A stretch of DNA of 64,000 bases from Candidatus Zixiibacteriota bacterium (GCA_036397555.1 DASWIS010000008.1:734501-798500), one strand, 5' to 3'. Numbered from the stretch's first letter, positions 18,780 through 31,819 are shown. The notes: generated by a model not told the origin, from the letters alone. Translations and numbers: made by a program.

Positions 18780-18801
18780 GGGTCAGCCCTCGGGCTGACC
18801 C
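18780..18801. repeat. Perfect 10-bp palindrome with GTCAGCCC arms
   Basis: GGGTCAGCCC and GGGCTGACCC are separated by TC. No T-run follows, so it is not a normal terminator. The arms recur at 55596-55636, suggesting a dispersed repeat family. Confidence 0.7.
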
Positions 18802-18823
18802 CCAGAGGTAACTCTGATAAACC

Positions 18824-19621
18824 ATGCCTATTGACGGACTGAACATCTCGGAGCAAGCCATGAACTGGCTGCCGATGGTCGGCGCATTCGTCGCCGGAGT
18901 GATCGTGTGCGGCGCGATCTTCGCTGTCTGGCACATCCGTTCCAGACGCGCTGATAAGACCGAGGGCGGACGTGTACTCGGGGAGTCGGAACTCCCGATG
19001 CCGACGGTTCGCTGGCTCGACGGTGAATCCTCACCGACCGGACGGCGTGTGCTCGACTGTCGCGCGGTGGCGCTCGGCGTGCAACTGGCCACACCCGCCT
19101 CCGAGGTCATGGACAAGTTCATCGAGATCACGCATTCCGACGGCAGCGAACTGCAAGGCAACTCACCGCCCAATGCCTGGCTGGTCGATGTCGATTGGGA
19201 TTTCGATGCCGACGAAGCCGACCAAATCGAGGACGGACTCTGTCCGCAGGTCACCGAGGATCTCTGGCGCATCGACTGCATCGGGCCGCATCTGTATTTT
19301 CGCCGCAGTTGGACCGGACAGTTGGTGTTCATGACCAACTACCATCGCATCCCCGCCGCGGGCGCGCGCATCACGCGCATCTGGACGCCCGGCGAAGAAC
19401 CGTTCCGCGACCAAAGCCCCGAGTACATGTCGGCCTATGTGCGGCATCTGCTCGACACGCACCTGCTCAACATCGCCACGCCGTTTCCGATTCCGCCGGG
19501 ATTCCCCGACGACCGTCAGAAGATCGCGGCGCTGGTCTTTTACTCGGTCGGACGGCGTGGCTGGCTGGCGGAGTATTTTGACAACACCGAGCCATCGACC
19601 GGCAGTCAGCCCGTCGTATAA
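18824..19621 (+). CDS. Unknown membrane-anchored protein inside the mutase gene cluster
   Basis: Not recognised. The 265-residue protein has one hydrophobic segment at about 15-37 followed by HIRSRR, so it is probably anchored with the C terminus in the cytoplasm by the positive-inside rule. The body is soluble and acidic (for example WDFDADEADQIEDG), with aromatic stretches such as LYFRRSWTGQLVFMTNY and a C-terminal VFYSVGRRGWLAEYFD. No cofactor motif is visible. It sits between the mutase large subunit and its B12-binding subunit (27 bases to the latter), so a role near the mutase is possible but unproven. Codon use matches the neighbours. Confidence 0.7.
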   Translation: MPIDGLNISEQAMNWLPMVGAFVAGVIVCGAIFAVWHIRSRRADKTEGGRVLGESELPMPTVRWLDGESSPTGRRVLDCRAVALGVQLATPASEVMDKFIEITHSDGSELQGNSPPNAWLVDVDWDFDADEADQIEDGLCPQVTEDLWRIDCIGPHLYFRRSWTGQLVFMTNYHRIPAAGARITRIWTPGEEPFRDQSPEYMSAYVRHLLDTHLLNIATPFPIPPGFPDDRQKIAALVFYSVGRRGWLAEYFDNTEPSTGSQPVV

Positions 19622-19648
19622 ACAGAGCGACGAAAGGATCGTCTGACA

Positions 19649-20065
19649 ATGCCCGGCAAAATCCGCGTCCTCCTCGCCAAGCCCGGCCTCGATGGCCACG
19701 ACCGTGGAATCAAAGTAATCGCGGCCGCACTACGCGATGCCGGATTTGAGGTGATCTACACCGGTCTGCGCCAGACTCCCGAAATGATCGCCGAGGCGGC
19801 GGTTCAGGAAGACGTGAACTTTGTCGGTCTGAGTATCCTCTCGGGCGCGCACATGACGCTCTTCCCCGAGGTCCAACGGCTTCTCAAGGAAAAGGGTGCG
19901 GGCGACATCCACCTGTTCGGCGGCGGGATCATCCCCGATCAGGAAGCCGCCGAACTGGAGGCCAAAGGCATCGGCAAGCTCTTCGGCCCCGGCACCGACA
20001 CCCGTGATATCATCGAGTACATCCGCACGACCGCCCCGCGCCGACGCGAAGAGCCGGTCATGTAA
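19649..20065 (+). CDS. B12-binding small subunit of acyl-CoA mutase
   Basis: A 138-residue cobalamin-binding Rossmann-like domain. The base-off/His-on motif DxHxxG is at Asp15-His17-Gly20 (LDGHDRG), followed by [11 protein letters not shown] and [11 protein letters not shown], the two loops that hold the nucleotide tail. It equals the C-terminal domain of methylmalonyl-CoA mutase or the isobutyryl-CoA mutase small subunit. It is the only B12-binding domain in the window, whereas two large subunits (16945 and 25941) lack one, so it may serve both. ATG start with AAAGGA about 12 bases upstream. Confidence 0.95.
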   Translation: MPGKIRVLLAKPGLDGHDRGIKVIAAALRDAGFEVIYTGLRQTPEMIAEAAVQEDVNFVGLSILSGAHMTLFPEVQRLLKEKGAGDIHLFGGGIIPDQEAAELEAKGIGKLFGPGTDTRDIIEYIRTTAPRRREEPVM

Positions 20066-20151
20066 ACCACATCTCGCAGAACCCACCGCAGTCGCTGCGA
20101 ACTCATCGCTGACAAAATCGCCCGCCGGAGCCAGACATCAGGCGGGTCGGC

Positions 20152-20180
20152 TTGATTTTCCCCTTGGGGCACAATAACAT
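20152..20180 (+). promoter_or_regulatory. Candidate promoter for the acyl-CoA dehydrogenase unit
   Basis: TTGATT (20152-20157), a 17-base spacer and TAACAT (20175-20180), four of six matches in each box. A CCCGCC/GGCGGG hairpin (20121-20146) lies just upstream and might end the preceding transcript. Confidence 0.35.
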
Positions 20181-20220
20181 TGCTCCGGACACGACCCCGA
20201 ACATGACAGGGAGAGGATGA

Positions 20221-21375
20221 ATGAATCGATTTAACGTCGATGACCGTCAACAGGCAATCAGGGACATGGTGGCCGAATATGCCCAAAAAGAGATTGTGCC
20301 GTTCGCCATGGAGCTGGACCGGCGTCCCGAACCGCAGGCGTTTCCCTTCGACTACTACCGCAAGCTGGCGGCGCAGGGGTTCATCGGGTACCCGCTGCCG
20401 AAAGAATACGGCGGGCTCGGCAAGTCGTGCATCGAATACACCACGCTCTGCGAAGAGCTTAACTTCTGGGATGCGCCATCAGGACTTTTAACTGAAGTCG
20501 CCGTCCTCGCCATCGAGCCGATCGTCAACCACGGCAGCGAGGAACAAAAGAAGAAATATGTTCCCAAGTGCGTGACCGGCGAAATTATTCCCGCCTTCGC
20601 CCTGACCGAGCCAAATGCGGGTTCCGATGCATCCAACCAGCAGACCGAGGCGGTCATCGACGGCAACGATCACATCATCAACGGCGAGAAGATTTTTATC
20701 ATGCACGGCGACGTGGCCGACTTGTTCGTCGTCTTCGGCAAAGTCAACGAACCCGGAGTGCGCGACAAAGTCTCGGCGTGGATCATCGAGGACAAAGGCA
20801 ACAACGGCATCCGCAAGGAGCCGCTGCGATACAAGATGGGCATGCGCGCCGCCACGACCGGTCGCGTCTGGTTCAAAGACGTCCGTGTGCCGCAAAGCGC
20901 GATGCTGGGCGAACGCAACAAGGGATTCCGCTATGCAATGACCACCCTCGACTCCGCGCGGATCGGCGTCGCCGCGCAGGGACTGGGCATGGCCGAACGC
21001 GCGCTGCATGAATCGGTCGAGTATGCCAAAAAACGGCAGGTCTTCGGCCAGCCATTGGCCGGATTTCAGGCGATCCAGTGGATGATCGCCGACATGCAGA
21101 CCCGCGTCGAGGCGACACGCGGGCTGGTGTACCGCGCGGCACAACTCAAAGACAAGGACGTCAAGTACACGCTCGACGCCTCGATGGCCAAGCTTTACGC
21201 CGCCGAGACCGCAAACTTCTGCGTCGACCGCGCCATGCAGATTCACGCCGGCTATGGTTACATCGGCGAATTCTCAATCATCGAAAAGCTCTACCGCGAC
21301 CAACGCATCACCGAGATTTACGAAGGTACCTCGGAGATTCAACGTCTCGTTATCGCCGGATCGCTGCTGCGTTGA
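20221..21375 (+). CDS. Acyl-CoA dehydrogenase (first of three)
   Basis: FAD enzyme that introduces the alpha-beta double bond into acyl-CoA, passing electrons to ETF. The 384-residue protein has the three-domain layout with the flavin/substrate loop FALTEPNAGSDASN (about 125), middle beta domain (KMGMRAATTGRVWFKDVRVP), the helical end with LGMAERAL, and EIYEGTSEIQRLVIA, which carries the catalytic Glu. Against a standard FALTEPxAGSD the match is close. Substrate chain length cannot be read; the context suggests short or branched acyl-CoA. ATG start, with GGGAGAGG just upstream. Confidence 0.95.
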   Translation: MNRFNVDDRQQAIRDMVAEYAQKEIVPFAMELDRRPEPQAFPFDYYRKLAAQGFIGYPLPKEYGGLGKSCIEYTTLCEELNFWDAPSGLLTEVAVLAIEPIVNHGSEEQKKKYVPKCVTGEIIPAFALTEPNAGSDASNQQTEAVIDGNDHIINGEKIFIMHGDVADLFVVFGKVNEPGVRDKVSAWIIEDKGNNGIRKEPLRYKMGMRAATTGRVWFKDVRVPQSAMLGERNKGFRYAMTTLDSARIGVAAQGLGMAERALHESVEYAKKRQVFGQPLAGFQAIQWMIADMQTRVEATRGLVYRAAQLKDKDVKYTLDASMAKLYAAETANFCVDRAMQIHAGYGYIGEFSIIEKLYRDQRITEIYEGTSEIQRLVIAGSLLR

Positions 21376-21402
21376 AATGGCCGGTCGGGCGGGGCAGGAC
21401 CC

Positions 21403-22280
21403 ATGAGCAGTCCGCGCGTCGAGACCATTTCGGTCGGCGACTGGCAGGTCGTCGCCATCGAGGAACGCCGCTTCGGCATGGACGGTGGCTCCATGTTCGG
21501 GGTCGTGCCGCGACTGTTGTGGAGCCGCAAGATTACGCCGGATGAAGAGAACCGCGTGCCGATGCGCGCCAATGTCTTCCTCGTCCGGACCGGCGATGCC
21601 AATGTCCTGCTCGACTCGGGACTCGGCAATTGCCTGGCCCCGATGGATCGCAAAATCTACGCACCGTTAGGCGAATCGACACTCGAGGATTCACTGGCCG
21701 CACTGGGGCTGTCCGTCGATGAGATCACCCACGTCATCCTCACCCATCTGCACACCGACCATTCCAACGGCGTATTTGCCGGACATCCCGACCGGCCGGA
21801 TCTGCGATTTCCCCGGGCGCAGCATTTTGTCCAGTCCGATGAATGGGATGATGCGATGCACCCCGACGAACGGTCTGCCCCCGTCTATCACATCGAACGC
21901 TTCACACGCCTGATGGACTCCGGGCGCCTGACATTACTGCAGGGCGACCAGCAGGTCATGCACGGCATCAGCGTCGCGAAAACAGGTGGACACACGCGCG
22001 GACACCAGGGAGTTCGCGTGACATCGGCCGATGATCGCTTTTTCTACTATGCGGACATTGTGCCGACCCGTTTCCATCTGAAGGAGCCCTGGGTGTCGGC
22101 GCTCGATCTGTACCCGGTCGATACGATGAAGGCCAAACGCGCGCTGTTGTCGGAATGTTGCGATACCGACACTGTCTTAGGGATCTGCCACGATACGGAA
22201 GTGATGATGGCCCGCATCGTGCGCCACGAGAAGCGGATGGATGCCGCGCCGGTCGACAGCGTCCCGGTCCCCGTCGTCAG

Positions 22281-22284
<4 letters not shown>
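21403..22284 (+). CDS. Metallo-beta-lactamase-fold hydrolase
   Basis: A 293-residue MBL-fold protein with the metal motif [10 protein letters not shown] (HxHxDH), a downstream metal-ligand Gly/His stretch [10 protein letters not shown], and a final His in GICHDTE. The pattern resembles the lactonase-like and other hydrolase groups in which two metal ions activate water. It lies between an acyl-CoA dehydrogenase and propionyl-CoA carboxylase and overlaps the latter's start by four bases, so it belongs to the operon and may act on a thioester or lactone intermediate; that is inference. Confidence 0.87.
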
Positions 22285-23831
<1,547 letters not shown>

Positions 23832-23854
23832 CGGCGGGAAGGGGCCCATCGAAC

Positions 23855-25399
23855 ATGATGCGACGTGTCCTCATCGCCAACCGCGGAGAAATCGCGGTGC
23901 GGATCATCCGCGCCTGCCGTCGCGCGCGGATCGAGTCGGTCGCAGTGTTCTCCGAGGCCGACCGTGCCGGACTCCATGTACGTATGGCTGATTTCGCCTA
24001 TGCCATCGGCCCGGCCAGCCCCGGCGAAAGCTATCTGAACGTTGACCGCATTATCGCCACGGCGCATCAAGCCAGTGCCGATGCCATTCATCCCGGCTAC
24101 GGTTTCCTCTCGGAAAACGCGGCATTCGCCGAACGAGTGCAGAAGGAAGGGCTCGTCTGGATCGGTCCGCCGCCGTCAGCCATCGCCTTGATGGGAGACA
24201 AAGTCGCCGCCCGCAAACTGATGCAGACGTCCAATGTCCCGGTCGTCCCCGGCTCCGATGGGCCGATCGGCGATGTGCAAAGCGCATTGCGCGAAGCACA
24301 GTCGGCGGGCTTCCCGATCCTGTTGAAGGCCGTCGCCGGCGGCGGCGGCAAAGGAATGCGGCTTGTCTCCTCACCCGACGAGTGGCAGACGGCATTCGAA
24401 GGCGCGTCACGCGAAGCGCAAAAGGCGTTCGGCGATGGACGGATGTTCTGGGAAAAGTGCATCGTCGGTTCACACCATATCGAGATTCAAATTCTCGGCG
24501 GGCCGGACGCTCGAACCGTCGCGTTGGGCGAGCGCGAATGCTCGATCCAACGTCGCCACCAAAAGGTGATCGAAGAGTCACCCTCGCCTCTGATGACCAA
24601 AGAACTTCGCGAGAGAATGTGCGCCGCGGCGGTGGCGGCGGCCCAGGGATGCGGGTACGTCGGCGCCGGGACCGTCGAGTTTCTTGTCGACGACCAGCGC
24701 AACTTCTACTTTCTGGAAATGAACACGCGGCTGCAAGTCGAGCACCCGGTCACCGAAGCCGTCACCGGGCTGGATCTGGTCATGGAACAGTTCCGGATCG
24801 CCTCGCCGGACGGCTGGACGCCCCCGGATTTGTCGGCCGCGCCATTCGGACATGCCATTGAATTCCGCATCTATGCCGAGGATCCGCAAAACAACTTCCT
24901 GCCCTCGCCCGGCGTGCTCTCGGTCTATCGCGAGCCGGATGGACCGGGTGTGCGCGTTGATTCAGGTGTCTATCAGGGATCGGAGATTTCAGTTCATTAT
25001 GATCCGATGATATCCAAGCTCGTGGTCTGGGGACGCGACCGTGCCGAGGCAATTGCCCGCGCTGCCGCGGCACTGGAGGAGTACCTCATCGGTGGCGTCG
25101 CCACGACGATCGGGTTTCACCGCGATGTGCTCCGTCTGCAAGAGTTTATCGACGGTCACACGACGACCGACTTCATCGCCAAACATTTCAACGCGGACTT
25201 AGAGTCCGGCGCGCCCGATGAGTCACTGAGCCGCGCCATTGCGCTGGCGGCCACGCTCTATGTTTGCCGCCAGAGCGAACGGCATTCACGCACAGTCGGC
25301 GCCTCGCCCACGATGCCCGTCGGGTCCCGTTGGCTGACACGTGGGCGTCACGAAGCGACCGCCCGCTGGCCGGTCGGTTCGTTGCCGGAAGGGTTGTGA
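23855..25399 (+). CDS. pccA: Biotin carboxylase subunit of the acyl-CoA carboxylase
   Basis: ATP-grasp enzyme that carboxylates biotin with bicarbonate. The 514-residue protein starts RRVLIANRGEIAVRIIRA, the standard family start, has HPGYGFLSENAAFAE, the glycine-rich ATP loop KAVAGGGGKGMRL, EKCIVGSHHIEIQILG, and the active-site EMNTRLQVEHPVTE. It ends without the biotinyl domain, which is the next gene. The last 50 residues or so are Arg/Pro-rich and poorly conserved in style. ATG 23855 or 23858; the downstream BCCP gene begins five bases after the stop. Confidence 0.96.
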   Translation: MMRRVLIANRGEIAVRIIRACRRARIESVAVFSEADRAGLHVRMADFAYAIGPASPGESYLNVDRIIATAHQASADAIHPGYGFLSENAAFAERVQKEGLVWIGPPPSAIALMGDKVAARKLMQTSNVPVVPGSDGPIGDVQSALREAQSAGFPILLKAVAGGGGKGMRLVSSPDEWQTAFEGASREAQKAFGDGRMFWEKCIVGSHHIEIQILGGPDARTVALGERECSIQRRHQKVIEESPSPLMTKELRERMCAAAVAAAQGCGYVGAGTVEFLVDDQRNFYFLEMNTRLQVEHPVTEAVTGLDLVMEQFRIASPDGWTPPDLSAAPFGHAIEFRIYAEDPQNNFLPSPGVLSVYREPDGPGVRVDSGVYQGSEISVHYDPMISKLVVWGRDRAEAIARAAAALEEYLIGGVATTIGFHRDVLRLQEFIDGHTTTDFIAKHFNADLESGAPDESLSRAIALAATLYVCRQSERHSRTVGASPTMPVGSRWLTRGRHEATARWPVGSLPEGL

Positions 25400-25403
25400 C
25401 CGA

Positions 25404-25913
25404 ATGAGAGCATACATTGTCGACACTGGATCGCGACGGCACCGCGTGGAGCTTCACTCACACGGCGCTGATGTCTCCCTCGACAACAAGCCCGCCGACT
25501 CGACCCATGTCTGGCTCGATGCCGGCGGACAAAACCTGCTGGTCATTCTCGACGGTCGCTCGCATGACTTTCGCATCGAATCCGGTGACGATCAATTCGT
25601 CGTTCTGACCTATGCCGGCCACCGGTACCAATGCCGCGTGCTCGATGAGCATCGGGCCGACTTGCAGCGGCGTGCCGGGATCATGGCGCAGCCATCCGGC
25701 CCATCGGTCGTCAAAGCGCCCATGCCCGGACTGGTCGTCAAAGTGCTGGTCGAAGCCGGGCGGCAGGTCACAGCCGGAGAACGTCTGTTTGTACTGGAAG
25801 CAATGAAGATGGAAAACGATGTCAAAGCCCCGCGCACCGGTACCGTCCAGTCGATCAACACCGCCGTCGGCGTGGCGGTCGAAGCCGGCGCGGCGCTGGC
25901 TGTAATTGTATAG
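25404..25913 (+). CDS. Biotin carboxyl carrier protein
   Basis: A 169-residue carrier for the carboxylase. The C-terminal lipoyl/biotinyl domain (about 100-169) has APMPGLVVKVLVEAGRQV and the biotinylation motif EAMKMEN with Lys135. The first about 95 residues form a beta-rich domain similar to the linker (BT-like) part of long carboxylase alpha subunits. So a normally fused alpha subunit is split here into two genes, at the end of the carboxylase domain. Start ATG 25404 is preferred to an upstream frame extension overlapping the biotin carboxylase gene. Confidence 0.94.
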   Translation: MRAYIVDTGSRRHRVELHSHGADVSLDNKPADSTHVWLDAGGQNLLVILDGRSHDFRIESGDDQFVVLTYAGHRYQCRVLDEHRADLQRRAGIMAQPSGPSVVKAPMPGLVVKVLVEAGRQVTAGERLFVLEAMKMENDVKAPRTGTVQSINTAVGVAVEAGAALAVIV

Positions 25914-25940
25914 TGACTTCAGTCTCACACGGTTCACTCT

Positions 25941-27536
<1,596 letters not shown>

Positions 27537-27543
27537 CTTCACG

Positions 27544-27969
27544 ATGACGACTATCCGCTCAAAGTGCATCGCCCATGTGGGAATCGCGGTCGACGATATC
27601 GACGCGGCATGCCGGCTGTGGTGCGACACCTTCGGCGGACGACTCGCCGACCGCAAGCTCATGCCCGCACAGAAAGTCGAAATCGCGTTCATACGGTTTG
27701 GCAACGGCGCCATGATCGAGCTGTTGTCCGCGACCGCTCCGGACTCCCCGGTCGGACGCTTCCTTGCCCAACACGGCCCCGGCCTGCACCATGTCTGTCT
27801 GCGTGTCGACGACATCGAAGCGCGATTGGCGGAGCTGGCAAAGGACGGGTTTGCTTTGATCGACAAGCTGCCCCGTCCCGGGGCGGAAAACGACCGCATC
27901 GCCTTCCTGCACCCGTCGGGAACGAACGGTGTATTGATCGAATTATCCGAACGGCCCGGCGAGGAGTGA
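27544..27969 (+). CDS. mce: Methylmalonyl-CoA epimerase
   Basis: Interconverts (S)- and (R)-methylmalonyl-CoA between carboxylase and mutase. The 141-residue vicinal-oxygen-chelate fold has the metal ligands in family positions: His11 (AHVGIAVDD), His in GLHHVCLRV, and Glu in VLIELSE; the general-base Glu region FGNGAMIELL is also present. ATG 27544 fits the family start; a longer frame upstream overlaps the mutase gene. It lies seven bases after the mutase, so coupling is likely. Confidence 0.95.
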   Translation: MTTIRSKCIAHVGIAVDDIDAACRLWCDTFGGRLADRKLMPAQKVEIAFIRFGNGAMIELLSATAPDSPVGRFLAQHGPGLHHVCLRVDDIEARLAELAKDGFALIDKLPRPGAENDRIAFLHPSGTNGVLIELSERPGEE

Positions 27970-28051
27970 TGACCGCGACGCCGCAGAGGTTGATCCTTGC
28001 CAGCAGCGCCCGTATCTTGATCGGCTGCCTCCGGGAGGCCGCATCCGCGCC

Positions 28052-28756
28052 ATGAGCAAAGTCGTCGCCACTGCCGCAGAAGCCCTCAAAAAGGCGGGAC
28101 TGCGCGACGGCATGACCATTATGGCGGGCGGGTTCGGACTCTGCGGCATTCCCGAGCATTGCATCGCCGCGATCCGCGACGCCGGCGTCAAAGACCTCAC
28201 CGTCATCTCCAACAACGCCGGTGTCGACGATTTCGGGCTGGGACTGCTGCTCCAATCGCGACAAATCAGGAAAATGGTCTCGACATACGTCGGCGAAAAC
28301 GACCTGTTCGCCAGGCAATTTCTCGAGGGTGTCCTGGATGTCGAGTTTGTTCCGCAAGGAACATTTGCCGAACGCATCCGTGCGGGCGGAGCGGGAGTTA
28401 TCGCGTTTTATACTCCGACCGGGGTCGGCACACAAGTCGCCGAAGCCAAGGAAACGCGCACCTTTAACGGCCGCGAATATCTCATGGAATATGGGCTGAC
28501 CGCCGACCTTGCCATCGTCAAGGCGCACACCGCCGACCGCATCGGCAATCTCGTGTATCGCAAAACCGCCCGCAATTTCAACCCGATGATGGCAACCGCG
28601 GGGCGCGTGACCATCGCGGAAGTCGAGAACATCGTGGAGACCGGCGCGCTCGATCCCGATCACATCCACACGCCGGGTATCTTCGTCGACTATGTGTTTC
28701 GGGGGGACCGCTTCGAAAAACGAATCGAACAACGGACCACGCGTCCGCGTTCATAA
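28052..28756 (+). CDS. 3-oxoacid CoA-transferase subunit A
   Basis: A subunit of the succinyl-CoA:acetoacetate (SCOT-type) transferase. The 234-residue protein has the class I N-terminal signature GGFGLCGIPEHCIAAI, then SNNAGVDDFGLG and GTFAERIRAGGAG, and ends in FVDYVFRG. Class I transferases move CoA from succinyl-CoA or an acyl-CoA to acetoacetate. Subunit B starts three bases after this stop. The following thiolase would cleave acetoacetyl-CoA. ScoA and AtoD are alike in sequence, so the donor is not fixed. Confidence 0.94.
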   Translation: MSKVVATAAEALKKAGLRDGMTIMAGGFGLCGIPEHCIAAIRDAGVKDLTVISNNAGVDDFGLGLLLQSRQIRKMVSTYVGENDLFARQFLEGVLDVEFVPQGTFAERIRAGGAGVIAFYTPTGVGTQVAEAKETRTFNGREYLMEYGLTADLAIVKAHTADRIGNLVYRKTARNFNPMMATAGRVTIAEVENIVETGALDPDHIHTPGIFVDYVFRGDRFEKRIEQRTTRPRS

Positions 28757-28759
28757 CCG

Positions 28760-29419
28760 ATGATGGCTGTCAATCTTCAGGAACGGATCGTTCGCCGCGC
28801 CGCGCGCGAACTGCAGGATGGTTTCATCGTCAACCTGGGCATCGGCATGCCGACTTTGGTGTCCAATTATATTCCCGATGGGATGACCATCACCTTGCAG
28901 TCGGAAAATGGCATGCTCGGAATCGGACCGTTTCCGTATGAGCACGAAGAGGACCCCGATTTGATCAACGCCGGTAAGCAGACCATCAGCGAGATGCCGG
29001 GAACCTCATATTTCTCCTCGGCCGATTCGTTCGCCATGATTCGCGGCGGGCATGTCGACGCGACCATCCTCGGCGCGATGCAGGTGTCGCGCCTCGGCGA
29101 TCTGGCCAACTGGATGATCCCCGGCAAAATGGTCAAGGGGATGGGCGGCGCCATGGATCTGGTCGCCGGCGCCAAACGGGTCATCGTCACCATGACCCAC
29201 AACGCCAAAGACGGCGCGCCGAAGATTCTGGAAGCCTGCAACCTGCCGTTGACGGGAAAACGGGTGGTCCATCGCATTATCACCGAGTTATGTGTCTTCG
29301 ATGTTGATGCGGATGGGTTGACGCTCGTTGAGAAAGCCGATGAGATCGACTTGGAGGCATTGCGGCAGCGCACCGAATGCGCCTTTGATGTTGCCGAGGC
29401 CGTCAGGACGCTGGCGTGA
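28760..29419 (+). CDS. 3-oxoacid CoA-transferase subunit B
   Basis: Partner of subunit A. The 219-residue protein carries the catalytic glutamate in [10 protein letters not shown] (Glu49), which forms the glutamyl-CoA thioester, and the glycine-rich [15 protein letters not shown] region. It ends normally for the family. ATG 28760, or the ATG directly after it. It is tightly spaced with subunit A and followed by thiolase 48 bases on. A good ribosome binding site lies before the thiolase, so that gene may be partly independent. Confidence 0.94.
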   Translation: MMAVNLQERIVRRAARELQDGFIVNLGIGMPTLVSNYIPDGMTITLQSENGMLGIGPFPYEHEEDPDLINAGKQTISEMPGTSYFSSADSFAMIRGGHVDATILGAMQVSRLGDLANWMIPGKMVKGMGGAMDLVAGAKRVIVTMTHNAKDGAPKILEACNLPLTGKRVVHRIITELCVFDVDADGLTLVEKADEIDLEALRQRTECAFDVAEAVRTLA

Positions 29420-29467
29420 GCTCTTGGCAGAAAGACTGATCTGGGGCACGTGTCATAGGAGAATGCC

Positions 29468-30667
29468 ATGGCCGACAAGAAACCCAACGACGCTGTAATA
29501 CTGTCCGCCTGCCGGACCGCGATCGGCGCATATCAGGGCGGTCTGTCGCCGTTGACCGCGACGCAAATGGGCGCGCTGGTCGTCAGGGAGGCGGTGTCGC
29601 GCAGCGGTGTCGATTCACAGACGATCGATGAAGTCATCATGGGACAGGTCGTGCAGGCCGGGTCGGGTCAGGCGCCGGCGCGTCAGGCGGCGATCCATGG
29701 CGGGATTCCCTCCGGCGTACCCTGCATGACGATCAACAAAGTCTGCGGCTCCGGCCTGAAGGCCGTGATGCTGGCGGCGCAATCGATCCGCGCCGGCGAT
29801 CAAAACCTGATAGTGGCCGGCGGCATGGAGTCGATGTCGAATACGCCGTTCGTATTGCACGGAGCCAAGAAGGGGTTGCGCTTCGGCGATCAGACATTGA
29901 AAGACACGATGGTCCTGGACGGTCTGTGGGATTCGTTCAATGATTTTCACATGGGCAGCGCCGCTGAGTTGACCGCCCGCAAATCGAACATCAGCCGTGG
30001 CGAGCAGGATGAATACGCCGCACAGTCACATGCGAAAGCGGTCGCTGCAGTGACCGGTTGCGCCTTCAAAGCCCAGATCGTGCCGGTCTCCATTGCGCAG
30101 CGCAAAGGAGACCCCGTCGTCTTCGAGAAGGATGAGTGCCCGCGACCGGATACGACAGTGGCATCGCTGGCAAAGCTGCGTCCCGCGTTCGAAAAGGACG
30201 GCACCGTCACCGCCGGGAATGCGCCCGGTCTCAATGACGGCGCCAGCGCCGTAGTCGTCGCGTCGCGCAAAGCGGCCGAGTCGGGCGGACACAAACCGCT
30301 GGCGCGGATCGTCGATTATGCCGCCGCCGGCACCGATCCCGAACTGCTCTTCTATGCGCCCATCGACGCCGTCCGGAAGCTGTGTCAGAAAATGAACGTG
30401 GGCATCGACCACTTCGACCTGATCGAAGCCAACGAGGCATTCGCGGTGCAATGCATCGCCGACGGACGCGAACTGGGCTGGGACTGGAACCGCGTCAATG
30501 TCAATGGCGGCGCGATCGCTCTGGGGCATCCCATTGGCGCCTCCGGCGCCCGCATCCTGACGACACTGATTTACGCATTGAAAGACCGTGGTCTGAAGAC
30601 CGGATTGGCGACTCTCTGTCTCGGCGGCGGCAACGCCCTGGCACTGGCCATCGAACTGGAATCATAG
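29468..30667 (+). CDS. Acetyl-CoA C-acetyltransferase (thiolase)
   Basis: Cleaves acetoacetyl-CoA (or other 3-ketoacyl-CoA) to acetyl-CoA, or condenses it in reverse. The 399-residue protein has the nucleophile Cys93 ([11 protein letters not shown]), [17 protein letters not shown] with the active-site His, and the C-terminal [10 protein letters not shown] with the acid/base Cys. ATG 29468 follows TAGGAGAA. It probably acts with the CoA-transferase pair upstream; a role in the last step of isoleucine-type oxidation is possible. Confidence 0.96.
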   Translation: MADKKPNDAVILSACRTAIGAYQGGLSPLTATQMGALVVREAVSRSGVDSQTIDEVIMGQVVQAGSGQAPARQAAIHGGIPSGVPCMTINKVCGSGLKAVMLAAQSIRAGDQNLIVAGGMESMSNTPFVLHGAKKGLRFGDQTLKDTMVLDGLWDSFNDFHMGSAAELTARKSNISRGEQDEYAAQSHAKAVAAVTGCAFKAQIVPVSIAQRKGDPVVFEKDECPRPDTTVASLAKLRPAFEKDGTVTAGNAPGLNDGASAVVVASRKAAESGGHKPLARIVDYAAAGTDPELLFYAPIDAVRKLCQKMNVGIDHFDLIEANEAFAVQCIADGRELGWDWNRVNVNGGAIALGHPIGASGARILTTLIYALKDRGLKTGLATLCLGGGNALALAIELES

Positions 30668-30676
30668 GACACGCAC

Positions 30677-31819
30677 GTGTTTGACGACTCACTGACCGAC
30701 GAGCAACGGGTTTTGCGTGATGCGGCGCGCGAGTTCTGTCAGCGGCGAGTTGTGCCGCGCGCCGAGCAGTTCGATCACGACGGCGCCATTCCCGACGACG
30801 TGTTTTCCGAGATGGCGCAATTGGGGTACTTCGGGTTGCGTGTGCCCGAATCCTACGGCGGCATGGATTGCGACCCGATCGCCTACACGCTGGTGATCGA
30901 AGAATTCGCCCGCGCCTGCGCTGGCCTGGCGATTACCATCTCGGTCCAGAATGCGCTGGTCTGCGGCGCAATCAAAAACCACGGGACGGAAGACCAAAAG
31001 AAAGCATGGCTCCCCCAACTGGTGGATGGCGCCCTGAGCGCCTACGCACTGACCGAACCGGGGGCGGGCACCGATGCCGGATCGCTGCGCGCTTCGGCCC
31101 GGCGCTCGGGTAACGAGTATGTTCTCAATGGTGAAAAGTGCTTCGTGACAAATGCTTCCCTGGCGAAGTTCATCGTAGTCTTCGCATCGACCGATCTCGA
31201 CGCCGGGTCTAAGGGGATCAGCGCGTTTGTCGTGGCCTCCGACACAGCCGGCATCGGCATCGGCAAGCCGGAACGAAAGCTCGGTTTACGCGCATCGGAT
31301 ACGCGCTCGATTTCGTTTTGCGATGCGCGGGTCCCAGCCGGCAGCCGTCTCGGTGAGGAGGGCGCCGGTTATAAGATTGCGCTGTCGCAGCTTGCACATG
31401 GACGCCTCGGTGTCGCGGCGCAGGCCCTCGGCATCGGCGAGGCGGCATTCGCGGCAGCGCGGCAATACGCGCGCGAACGCAGACAATTCGGGCGCCCGAT
31501 CGCCGAGTTTCAGGCCATCGCCTTCAAACTCGCCGATATGCGCATCAAGCTCGATGCCTCCCGGCTGCTGCTGGACCGCGCGGTGCGTCTCCAGGCCGCG
31601 GATAAACCATTTGCCCGTGAGGCAGCCGAAGCCAAAGTCTTCGCATCCGAATCGGCCAACTGGGTTGCCAATGAGGCCCTGCAGATACACGGCGGCTACG
31701 GATACATGGTCGAGTACCCGGTGGAACGCTATTTCCGCGATGCTCGCGTGACCACCATCTACGAAGGCACATCGGAGGCACAGCGTATTGTCATCTCACG
31801 CGCCATCCTCTCTCAGTAG
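30677..31819 (+). CDS. Acyl-CoA dehydrogenase (second of three)
   Basis: A 380-residue FAD-dependent acyl-CoA dehydrogenase with SAYALTEPGAGTDAGSL, KLGLRASDTRSISF, LGIGEAAFAAARQY and IYEGTSEAQRIVIS, whose Glu is the catalytic base. It is of the short/branched-chain style (butyryl-, isovaleryl- or glutaryl-like); the exact substrate is not readable. GTG 30677 opens the frame at the family start (LTDEQRVLRDAAREF). It begins nine bases after the thiolase and its end overlaps the next dehydrogenase by 32 bases. Confidence 0.94.
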   Translation: MFDDSLTDEQRVLRDAAREFCQRRVVPRAEQFDHDGAIPDDVFSEMAQLGYFGLRVPESYGGMDCDPIAYTLVIEEFARACAGLAITISVQNALVCGAIKNHGTEDQKKAWLPQLVDGALSAYALTEPGAGTDAGSLRASARRSGNEYVLNGEKCFVTNASLAKFIVVFASTDLDAGSKGISAFVVASDTAGIGIGKPERKLGLRASDTRSISFCDARVPAGSRLGEEGAGYKIALSQLAHGRLGVAAQALGIGEAAFAAARQYARERRQFGRPIAEFQAIAFKLADMRIKLDASRLLLDRAVRLQAADKPFAREAAEAKVFASESANWVANEALQIHGGYGYMVEYPVERYFRDARVTTIYEGTSEAQRIVISRAILSQ

